NCBI GenBank assembly: GCA_031284295.1 | Contig: JAITAE010000009.1 | Location: 1-5,298 of the forward strand | Reading direction: 5' to 3' | DNA: 5,298 nucleotides | DNA from: Spirochaetaceae bacterium | GTDB lineage: Bacteria; Spirochaetota; Spirochaetia; Treponematales; Breznakiellaceae | In this document: in pieces, positions 1-5,149 of the stretch | How positions within the stretch are numbered: position 1 is the first letter of the stretch | Layout: each line of letters begins with the position of its first letter | Translations under genes and position numbers: made by a program | The notes under the pieces: generated by a model | Told to the model about the DNA's origin: nothing | Database searches by the model: none | What the model saw: the letters and a program-made list of their open reading frames with translations, nothing else

Positions 1-33
1 TTCGTTTGGTGTATAGTAGGGGCAGGTTTATGA
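1..33 (+). CDS. Possible 3' end of an upstream gene (partial)
   Basis: Frame 1 is open from the window edge to a TGA at 31-33 and would encode the hydrophobic C-terminal tail FVWCIVGAGL. Its stop codon overlaps the ATG at 30 in an ATGA arrangement, a common signature of translational coupling in bacterial operons. Ten codons are too few to identify a product. The hydrophobic character would suit the end of a membrane protein, but this is a guess, and the open frame could be chance. Confidence 0.3.
   Translation, partial: FVWCIVGAGL
18..26 (+). promoter_or_regulatory. Ribosome binding site of the HAD gene
   Basis: The purine-rich AGGGGCAGG lies 3 nt before ATG 30 and 6 nt before ATG 33; its AGGGG part alone is 7 and 10 nt away. 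It supports one of these two ATGs over the in-frame TTG at 6, which would lie upstream of this site. Confidence 0.5.
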
Positions 34-716
34 TGAACAATATAGACGCCGTGGCGTTTGATGTGGATGGCACACTTTACCCTGACTACCGTTTTTATTT
101 GCGCGTCATTCCAAAGGCGCTCTCAAGGTTCAGGCTGATTGCGGCTTTTGCCGGGGCGCGCCGCAGAATCAGGCGGTCAGGCATTGTTGAAGACTCATTC
201 TATGATTTGCAGGCACGGCTTTGCGCGGAGGGGCTCGGGATGGGCAAAAAAGCCGCCGTCACGGAAACGGTAAAGGCTTTAATATCGCGGTGTATCTATG
301 CTTCCTGGGAAAATCTGTTTTCCGGTATAAAGCTCTTTCCTTACGTAAAGGAATGTATTCTTTCATTCAAAAAGAACGGCCTTAAATTGGCCGTACTGTC
401 GGACTTTCCTCTCGGCAAAAAGATCGGCCACCTGGGGCTTTCCGGCCTGTGGGACGCCGAACTTTCCAGCGAAGAGATTGGCGCGTTAAAGCCGCATCCG
501 CTGCCGTTCCGCCGCCTTGCGGAAGCGCTGGGCCTGCCTCCGCAACGGATACTTTATGTTGGAAACAGCTATGTTTACGATGTTACCGGCGCAAAAAGCG
601 CCGGTATGATGCCGGCCCTGCGCTGTATGTGCCCCCGCTTTCTGTCAGGACGCAAACGTGCGGGCATCTTTGCTTTCCGTGACTATCGTCAATTACAGGA
701 ATATGTGTTAAGATAA
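30..716 (+). CDS. HAD-superfamily hydrolase (phosphatase-like)
   Basis: This is a 228-residue soluble protein of the haloacid dehalogenase superfamily, whose members usually hydrolyse phosphomonoesters through an aspartyl-phosphate intermediate. Motif I is FDVDGTLYPDY, with nucleophile D11 and acid/base D13. Motif II is VLSDF with S124. Motif III is LKPHP with K154. Motif IV is VGNSYVYD. The stretch between motifs I and II (about residues 20-95) is the helical, basic cap expected for a C1-type HAD. In motif IV the usual GDxxxxD has Asn at position 179 and keeps D184, so one Mg-binding acidic residue is altered. I chose ATG 30 because it overlaps a possible upstream stop (ATGA) and follows AGGGGCAGG at 18-26. 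ATG 33 is equally plausible, and an in-frame TTG at 6 is less likely. The next gene starts 5 nt after the stop, so they form an operon. The substrate cannot be told from sequence. Confidence 0.9.
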   Translation: MMNNIDAVAFDVDGTLYPDYRFYLRVIPKALSRFRLIAAFAGARRRIRRSGIVEDSFYDLQARLCAEGLGMGKKAAVTETVKALISRCIYASWENLFSGIKLFPYVKECILSFKKNGLKLAVLSDFPLGKKIGHLGLSGLWDAELSSEEIGALKPHPLPFRRLAEALGLPPQRILYVGNSYVYDVTGAKSAGMMPALRCMCPRFLSGRKRAGIFAFRDYRQLQEYVLR

Positions 717-721
717 ATGGG

Positions 722-3649
722 ATGAACTTTTTTAACGGCGGTGATCTGCTTACACTTGGCATAGTTTTGGCGGTCTTATTGCTTTTCCGTTATCTTGACA
801 AGGGCAGCCGGAGTGTAAACCTGGCCCGCGCCTACGGCAAGGAACTTAAGGACGAAATTAAAAAAGAATTCACCGCGTTTACGGACGACAAGACGGCGGC
901 CTTGCGTGATTACGGCGTAATTCTTGACGGCGATTTCAGGCGAGCCGAAGCCCTGAAACAAAATATTGAGGCTGAAATAAAAAACCTGGATAAAAATTTT
1001 GTAACGGTAAACGAACTTAACACACGCATACAAAAGTACGAATCCGCCCTGCGGGAACTGGATTCGTGGACGGAAAAAGTAGAAGAAAACCTGCGGCATA
1101 TCGGATCAGAGTCCGCATACGTTGAGCTTGTCGCCGAAAAGATAGACGTATCCAATGATAGATTAAATGAAATTGACAAAACGATTGACGCGGTACAGAA
1201 CCGGATAAACACTGAAACTGAACAGTCTGTCAAAGAATATTCCGGCAGCATACTACAATCAATACAAACCACAATCACCAATCTGAAAAATACCGTGGAA
1301 GAAATCGGATACAGCGTCGCGGAACACCGCGAAACGATAGAGCAGGCGGAAGCGGCGCGGAAGCAGAATCTTGAAAAAGATATGGCGACAATTAACAACG
1401 CTTTGCAAAAGGTTTTATCTGCCGCGGCCAAACATTCTAACGAACTGGAGTCCGGCCTGTTAAACGAACTGAATCAGAATGCCGAAAAAAGAAGCGCCGA
1501 GCTGCGGCAATTTCTTGCCGAAAAGGTGGAGGCCACCGGGCGCTTTGTGGACGAACAGATTGAACTTGTTTCAAAAAACATCCGGTCCGCGACGGACGTA
1601 TGGAAAAATGAAAATGAACGTATCTTTGAAGAACAGCAAAAGTACAAGACCGAATGGCGGCAGAGTGTTTCTGAACTGGACGCGCTTGCCCTTGATCAGC
1701 GTAATCTTTGGGAAAAGGTAATGAACGACAGCGACGCGGCAATCGAACAGTACCGTCGCGTACAGCAGGCCCAGATGGACACGCTTGCGAATATGGCAGA
1801 CGACGCGGACAGTCTTGACGTTGAACTGCGCAAGCATCTGGAAGATGTCAAAAATGAAATAAAAAGTGACTTTGAGGCGTTTGAAGCGGATCTCAACAAA
1901 AACCGCGAAGCCGCACTGGAAAATTTCAGCAGTTCCATAGAAACCATACAGGGCAAGGTTAGCAGTCTGGAGAAGGAAATTGGCGGACTAAAGAACGAAG
2001 CATACGAAAGGGTGTCCGACAACCTGCGGGCTTTTGAAGAATTGGTAGAAGCCAACCTAGCGAAACGGGCCGAAAATATAAACGACCAGATGAATGAATG
2101 GCGAAGCGGGCTCAGCAAGCGTTTCGACGAGTTGCATGAAACCGCGGAAACCGAATGCCGCAGGATAGAACACGAATGCGGCGAAACACTGCAACAGAAA
2201 AAGAATCAGCTTAACGCCAATTTTGACGAAGAAATCAAGCATATAAAAGACGCGTTTGATGACCTTGGAAAAAGCATAGGTATACAAACAGAACGGTATG
2301 AAAAATCGATCAAGTCACTAGAAACGCAGCTTCAAAGCAGCCTGGAAGATGCGCGAAAAACCGTTGATGCCACGCTAAAAACAGAAATATCGCGTTTTGA
2401 AATACAGAATTCCGAAAGACTGAAAAAACATGAACGCGAGACGGAAGAAGCTGTGATCGGGACCGCGGCGAACATTGAAGACCGCCTGAACGAAATTGCG
2501 TCCACAGTAACCGGATCGTGCGGCGAGGTTGAAGCCTACAAAACGGCCTGCGCGGAACACTTAAGTGAGTTGGACGCAGCGATGGAAACCATGCGTATGC
2601 GGGCCAAAGAGTTAAGCGCCGAAAACGAAGACCGTCTGACATCCGTGCGTACAAAAATAGAAGAAGCAGAGTTTCAGGTGATGAATCAGCGCACGGAAAT
2701 GATTAACGCCGCGGCGGAAAAAATCAGAGCGCTTGAAAATGGGATAAACGAGGCCGACAAAAGAATTAGTGATTTCTTCAGCAAAACAGAACTTATAGAT
2801 AAAACCATCGCTATAAAAAAAGATGTTGAAAACAGGATAGAAGACCTTAACGCCGACATGGAAAAACTAAACCTGCGCGGTATTGAAATCTCTGAATTGA
2901 AAAGTCAATTTGAAAAAATAAAACGCATGGAAGAGTACCTCGCCAACAGGATGACACAGTTTGATATGGAACAGCGGCGTATAGAACGGATGGAAATAAA
3001 TTTCAACCGCCTGTTGCAAACATCACAATCTGTAGAAGAGAGGCTCAAGCATATAACCAACGCCGACGATATGCTGCAGGAAGCGCAGATTAAAATTAGA
3101 AAACTGGACGACTCAATGACCGCAGCCGAAGAAAAGTATCAGCGTATCGAAAAGAAAAATCAGATTCTTGAAGCTACAAATGACGGAATAGAGAAAAACC
3201 TTAAATCCTTGCAGGAATCTGAAACGGTAACGCAAAAATTAAACGGCGATATACAGCGCATAACGGTAAGCCTTGAAGATATACGATCCTCAATAGGCAC
3301 GCTCGCAAATGAAAATACAAAAGCACAGGACACGGTGGAAAAACTTTCCGAACTCGATCAAACGATAAGCGACATCGACGCCCGTATGCAGAATCTTCAA
3401 AAGGCGCGCGTGTGGCTGGCTGAACTGGAAACCCGCCTGGATGAAAAGTACCGTGAGGTTAAGCAGCAGATTAAATTAACGGAAAAAATTATAAATACAA
3501 ACAGGACAGACAATGAATCCCTGTCGCCTGAGATCAGGGACGATGTAATTCGTTTGAAAAAACAGGGCTGGACTGTTGATAATATAGTTGGAACCTTAAG
3601 ACTTTCCCGCGCCGCCGTTGAGCTTATCCTGGAGACCGCAACTAAGTAA
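722..3649 (+). CDS. SpiroCoCo-like membrane-anchored coiled-coil protein
   Basis: This 975-residue protein is mostly predicted coiled coil. Residues 9-25 form one hydrophobic segment (LLTLGIVLAVLLLF), followed by R23, K27 and R30. By the positive-inside rule this anchors the protein in the inner membrane with the long body in the cytoplasm. Residues about 30-925 are rich in E, K, Q, N, A and L with heptad-like spacing, and contain no proline; the only proline in the protein is P936. There are four cysteines: C479 and C486 exactly one heptad apart, plus C600 and C610. The tail (about 935-971) reads as three short helices, EIRDDVIRLKKQG, TVDNIVGTL and SRAAVELILE, resembling a compact helix-turn-helix. 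The architecture matches what I know as the spirochaetal SpiroCoCo family, whose function is not established; a structural or scaffolding role is inference. The ATG at 722 follows the HAD stop closely with no strong Shine-Dalgarno, which suggests translational coupling. Confidence 0.9.
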   Translation: MNFFNGGDLLTLGIVLAVLLLFRYLDKGSRSVNLARAYGKELKDEIKKEFTAFTDDKTAALRDYGVILDGDFRRAEALKQNIEAEIKNLDKNFVTVNELNTRIQKYESALRELDSWTEKVEENLRHIGSESAYVELVAEKIDVSNDRLNEIDKTIDAVQNRINTETEQSVKEYSGSILQSIQTTITNLKNTVEEIGYSVAEHRETIEQAEAARKQNLEKDMATINNALQKVLSAAAKHSNELESGLLNELNQNAEKRSAELRQFLAEKVEATGRFVDEQIELVSKNIRSATDVWKNENERIFEEQQKYKTEWRQSVSELDALALDQRNLWEKVMNDSDAAIEQYRRVQQAQMDTLANMADDADSLDVELRKHLEDVKNEIKSDFEAFEADLNKNREAALENFSSSIETIQGKVSSLEKEIGGLKNEAYERVSDNLRAFEELVEANLAKRAENINDQMNEWRSGLSKRFDELHETAETECRRIEHECGETLQQKKNQLNANFDEEIKHIKDAFDDLGKSIGIQTERYEKSIKSLETQLQSSLEDARKTVDATLKTEISRFEIQNSERLKKHERETEEAVIGTAANIEDRLNEIASTVTGSCGEVEAYKTACAEHLSELDAAMETMRMRAKELSAENEDRLTSVRTKIEEAEFQVMNQRTEMINAAAEKIRALENGINEADKRISDFFSKTELIDKTIAIKKDVENRIEDLNADMEKLNLRGIEISELKSQFEKIKRMEEYLANRMTQFDMEQRRIERMEINFNRLLQTSQSVEERLKHITNADDMLQEAQIKIRKLDDSMTAAEEKYQRIEKKNQILEATNDGIEKNLKSLQESETVTQKLNGDIQRITVSLEDIRSSIGTLANENTKAQDTVEKLSELDQTISDIDARMQNLQKARVWLAELETRLDEKYREVKQQIKLTEKIINTNRTDNESLSPEIRDDVIRLKKQGWTVDNIVGTLRLSRAAVELILETATK

Positions 3650-3676
3650 CCCCCCAGCCCTCTACCTTGCAGGCCG

Positions 3677-3707
3677 GACACATCCCGGCTTGGCGCCGAT
3701 ACGTGTC
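3677..3707. other. Imperfect stem-loop 1 of the convergent gap
   Basis: GACAC (3677-3681) pairs with GTGTC (3703-3707), ATC (3682-3684) with GAT (3698-3700), and GGC (3687-3689) with GCC (3695-3697). This gives an 11-bp stem with two 2-nt bulges (CC at 3685-3686 and AC at 3701-3702) and a TTGGC loop. No T-run follows on either strand. Confidence 0.35.
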
Positions 3708-3720
3708 AAAATGTGGAGAC

Positions 3721-3754
3721 TGGTCAGACCCGTGCGGCAAGCGGCGGTCTGCCA
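3721..3754. other. Stem-loop 2 of the convergent gap, with a competing alternative fold
   Basis: TGG (3721-3723) and CAGACC (3725-3730) pair with GGTCTG (3746-3751) and CCA (3752-3754), making a 9-bp stem with one bulged T at 3724 and a 15-nt loop. A second perfect 6-bp stem, CCCGTG (3729-3734) with CACGGG (3753-3758), shares bases with the first, so the two folds exclude each other. Confidence 0.4.
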
Positions 3755-3792
3755 CGGGCAATGTACGTTTCAGATATTGCGGTTCCCCGCTC

Positions 3793-3819
3793 TCGGCTGC
3801 GAAACAGCGTTTTAGCCGA
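3793..3819. terminator. Weak candidate terminator hairpin between convergent genes
   Basis: TCGGCT (3793-3798) and AGCCGA (3814-3819) form a perfect 6-bp inverted repeat around a 15-nt interval. An alternative inner stem is GCTG/CAGC (3796-3799 with 3805-3808). On the + strand only ATTT follows, and no T-run follows on the - strand, so efficiency as an intrinsic terminator is doubtful. Its position between two convergent stops is what favours the call. Confidence 0.25.
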
Positions 3820-3849
3820 ATTTGACGGGAAGCTTAAATTCTGTAACAA

Positions 3850-4644
3850 CTATTCCCCAACCAGTTTAAGATAATCGAGCAGCACGGGATACTTTGTCAG
3901 AAGCTCCCCGTATTTGGCAAGCTCGTCCAGACGAAATTGAGAGTTTATGCGTCCGGCGGCGTTGGATATTATTTCACCGTTGAGGATATAGCGCTGGTGG
4001 GCCGCGTAATCGTTGTACAAAGATTTTGCCGATTCGTAAATGTCGTAGTCAGGAAACTGTTTCACTGTCAAAGAACAGGAAAGTTTGCCTATATAGGGAA
4101 AAGCGGTGCGTACCTCCCCGTCAAGATTTTTATAGGCGCCGTCCGAGATTACCTGTTCGAACATATCCCGCCGCGCACAATAGTAAGCGAGGCGCTGTTC
4201 GATGAATAACACAAGCTGCGAACCAAGTTCCGTAGTGTAAGCGTTGAGCGCCGCTTGATCCGTAATGCCGGACTGTTCTACTATCAGGGGCAGCGTCTCA
4301 GGATTGACAGAAAATGATACGCTTCCAGAAATTCGCCAGGAAAAGGAAATCTTCAAACCAACAAAGGATGCGTAGGTTTCGCCCTGCGGCAGTGTGCCCT
4401 CCGCCGTTACAGAAACAGTTTGCGTCTTTATGTCAAAAACGGATATTTTTGTGTTTGCTGGTATCAGCCTGTACCACAGCCACAAAAGCTTCCCATCCTC
4501 TATCACCTGGGCGTAAAGGCCGTGAGTCTTTGAAGTCAGTACGCCGTAGGAGCCGTGCGGCACGGGCAGCTGCGCCCAGCCCACAAAGAAGGCGCCCGCC
4601 CCCAGCGCTATAATTATGATCAATACCGTAAAAAACTTTTTCAT
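3850..4644 (-). CDS. Membrane-anchored SPFH/prohibitin-like protein
   Basis: This is a 264-residue protein with an N-terminal anchor: MKK followed by a hydrophobic run at about residues 5-23. The N-terminal lysines suggest the N-terminus is cytoplasmic and the body periplasmic, as for HflK and HflC. From residue 28, VPHGSYGVL, then IEDGKLLWLWYRLIP (48-62), the FDIKTQTVSV strand (70-79), a KISFSWRIS strand (98-106) and NPETLPLIVEQSG (114-126) follow the order seen in SPFH (stomatin/prohibitin/flotillin/HflC) domains. The helical stretch about 130-165 and the C-terminal part SLTVKQFPDYDIYESAKSL (191-209) also fit. Similarity is structural rather than strongly motif-based, so it could be a lineage-specific relative. 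It lacks the long C-terminal coiled coil of flotillins. The start is the only nearby in-frame ATG; no clear Shine-Dalgarno precedes it. It is transcribed convergently to the coiled-coil gene and divergently from the EF-G gene. Its role (membrane scaffold or protease regulator) is inferred from the family only. Confidence 0.75.
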   Translation of the reverse strand: MKKFFTVLIIIIALGAGAFFVGWAQLPVPHGSYGVLTSKTHGLYAQVIEDGKLLWLWYRLIPANTKISVFDIKTQTVSVTAEGTLPQGETYASFVGLKISFSWRISGSVSFSVNPETLPLIVEQSGITDQAALNAYTTELGSQLVLFIEQRLAYYCARRDMFEQVISDGAYKNLDGEVRTAFPYIGKLSCSLTVKQFPDYDIYESAKSLYNDYAAHQRYILNGEIISNAAGRINSQFRLDELAKYGELLTKYPVLLDYLKLVGE

Positions 4645-4802
4645 ACAAGCATTTTCGCAACGCGGCCTGCCGCATACACCGCCATCCCGGAGTTGTCCTA
4701 AACCAGTGCCGCGCGAAAATAACGTGCCCCTTTTGACCTGTTATTTCGTTACCGCGCAAGCAAGCTGAATAAAATACGCGGCGTCTTAGACTGTGTCCCG
4801 GC

Positions 4803-4835
4803 TTACCGTTAATATTACAACTTTTTTCACGGTAA
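4803..4835. repeat. Inverted repeat TTACCGT / ACGGTAA
   Basis: TTACCGT (4803-4809) and ACGGTAA (4829-4835) are perfect inverted 7-mers around an AT-rich 19-bp centre containing a T6 run (4822-4827). A third TTACCG core is at 4749-4754. Such spaced dyads between divergent genes can be operator half-sites; no regulator is identifiable here. Confidence 0.35.
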
Positions 4836-4860
4836 TGCAACGCGCGAACATTGCGGGGGC

Positions 4861-4885
4861 CGGCGGCTGCCAACGCCCGCCGCCG
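4861..4885. other. GC-rich stem-loop
   Basis: CGGCGGC (4861-4867) pairs perfectly with GCCGCCG (4879-4885) across an 11-nt loop. All seven pairs are G-C. No T-run follows on either strand, so a classic terminator is unlikely. Confidence 0.35.
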
Positions 4886-4965
4886 TGGAAATAGCGCCAA
4901 GTTCAACACTCCGCGTCGGGGTCTGGTAAATCATTAAAACCAAACTCATAGTTGAGGATATGGGC

Positions 4966-4992
4966 ATGTTGTGTAAGTGTATGTTGTGCAAG
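4966..4992. repeat. Short tandem repeat ATGTTGTGYAAG, period 15
   Basis: ATGTTGTGTAAG (4966-4977) and ATGTTGTGCAAG (4981-4992) differ at one base and are set 15 bp apart, about one and a half helical turns. The second copy overlaps the left arm of the bulged hairpin at 4987-5014. It may be a regulator site pair or a chance duplication. Confidence 0.4.
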
Positions 4993-5145
4993 ACTATACG
5001 CTGCGTAGTTTGCAGGCGCGGATTTTATTCGCAGTGGGGTCTGCGCCACAGACTTCTAGCAAAATTCACGAAAACAACGAATCTACCTGTGTATATAAAC
5101 CCGCCGGCGGGACTGGTGGGGGAGAGGGGAATTGGTATAGCATGA
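4966..5145 (+). CDS. Doubtful cysteine-rich small ORF upstream of EF-G
   Basis: A 59-codon frame starts at ATG 4966 (an in-frame ATG also lies at 4960) and ends with TGA at 5143-5145, four bases before the EF-G ATG at 5150. TTGAGGA (4952-4958) sits 7 nt before ATG 4966, a reasonable Shine-Dalgarno position. The predicted peptide begins [19 protein letters not shown], giving a C-x-C-x2-C-x4-C-x2-C pattern that could bind a metal. However, the MLCK doubling comes directly from the 15-bp tandem repeat, the rest looks like no family I recognise, and the frame runs through a promoter-like and palindromic stretch. It is most likely leader DNA rather than a gene. Confidence 0.15.
   Translation: MLCKCMLCKTIRCVVCRRGFYSQWGLRHRLLAKFTKTTNLPVYINPPAGLVGERGIGIA
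4987..5014 (+). promoter_or_regulatory. Bulged hairpin in the EF-G leader/promoter region
   Basis: TGCAA-G-ACTA (4987-4996) pairs with TAGTTTGCA (5006-5014), a 9-bp stem with one bulged G at 4992 and a 9-nt loop, TACGCTGCG, that can add two further C-G pairs. It lies about 135 nt upstream of the EF-G start. As DNA it is an imperfect dyad that a regulator might bind; as RNA it would matter only if transcription starts upstream of it, which is not shown. Confidence 0.3.
5036..5056 (+). other. Small stem-loop upstream of EF-G
   Basis: GTCTG (5039-5043) pairs with CAGAC (5049-5053) around a CGCCA loop. Two G-T pairs and one G-C pair extend the stem to 5036 and 5056. It is short and could be chance; its role is unknown. 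Confidence 0.2.
5092..5111 (+). promoter_or_regulatory. Candidate -10 element abutting a perfect GC palindrome
   Basis: TATATA (5092-5097), overlapping TATAAA (5094-5099), is the best -10-like sequence upstream of EF-G. No good -35 lies 16-18 bp upstream; the nearest TTCACG (5065-5070) is 21 bp away. Directly next to it, CCCGCCGGCGGG (5100-5111) is a perfect 12-bp palindrome that would fall at or just before the transcription start, a position suited to an operator. The promoter call is tentative; the palindrome is seen directly. Confidence 0.3.
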
Positions 5146-5149
5146 TTGT

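Larger units (their letters stand above)
3650..3849. other. Convergent intergenic region, structured, no gene seen
   Basis: These 200 bp separate the 3' ends of the coiled-coil gene and the SPFH-like gene. I see no credible coding sequence: the only sizeable open frame overlaps the end of the coiled-coil gene in another frame and encodes an arginine- and proline-rich, family-less peptide. The region instead holds three stem-loops in a row (3677-3707, 3721-3754, 3793-3819). None has a good T-tract on either strand, so they are not textbook intrinsic terminators. They could be 3'-UTR structures, Rho-type termination context, or remnants of a dispersed repeat. Confidence 0.6.
4645..5149. other. 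Divergent intergenic region (505 bp) upstream of two genes
   Basis: This gap separates the start of the SPFH-like gene (-) from the start of the EF-G gene (+) and should hold both promoters. I find no tRNA, rRNA or confident protein gene. A 158-residue minus-strand frame (4433-4909) crosses into the SPFH gene in another frame and is basic and compositionally odd, so it is treated as chance. Supportable content is a set of small repeats and dyads, listed separately, and a doubtful cysteine-rich ORF at 4966-5145. No convincing sigma-70 promoter with both boxes at standard spacing could be assigned for either gene. Confidence 0.6.

Noticed and set aside
910..1431. 173-residue minus-strand open frame opposite the coiled-coil gene
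   Set aside because: It is rich in Ser, Phe, Cys and Arg, as expected from the antisense of Glu/Lys-rich codons. The plus-strand coiled-coil protein is clearly the real product.
1696..2118. 140-residue minus-strand open frame opposite the coiled-coil gene
   Set aside because: It has the same antisense composition artefact (Ser/Arg/Phe/Leu-rich) and no family resemblance.
3618..3815. 65-residue plus-strand frame running from the coiled-coil gene into the convergent gap
   Set aside because: It begins inside the coiled-coil gene in another frame, has no ribosome binding site and crosses several stem-loops; the peptide has no recognisable features.
4733..4775. TTGACC (4733-4738) and TAAAAT (4770-4775) as a sigma-70 promoter
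   Set aside because: The spacing is 31 bp, far from the usual 16-18, and no intermediate box rescues either element.
4433..4909. 158-residue minus-strand open frame upstream of and overlapping the SPFH-like gene
   Set aside because: It overlaps the 5' part of the SPFH-like gene in another frame, is rich in Arg, Ala, Gly and Cys, shows no domain character and no clear ribosome binding site. It is explained as a GC-driven chance frame.
4880..4940. tRNA-like GTTCAA stretch near 4901
   Set aside because: The T-loop consensus is not completed, and no acceptor or anticodon stem can be built around it.
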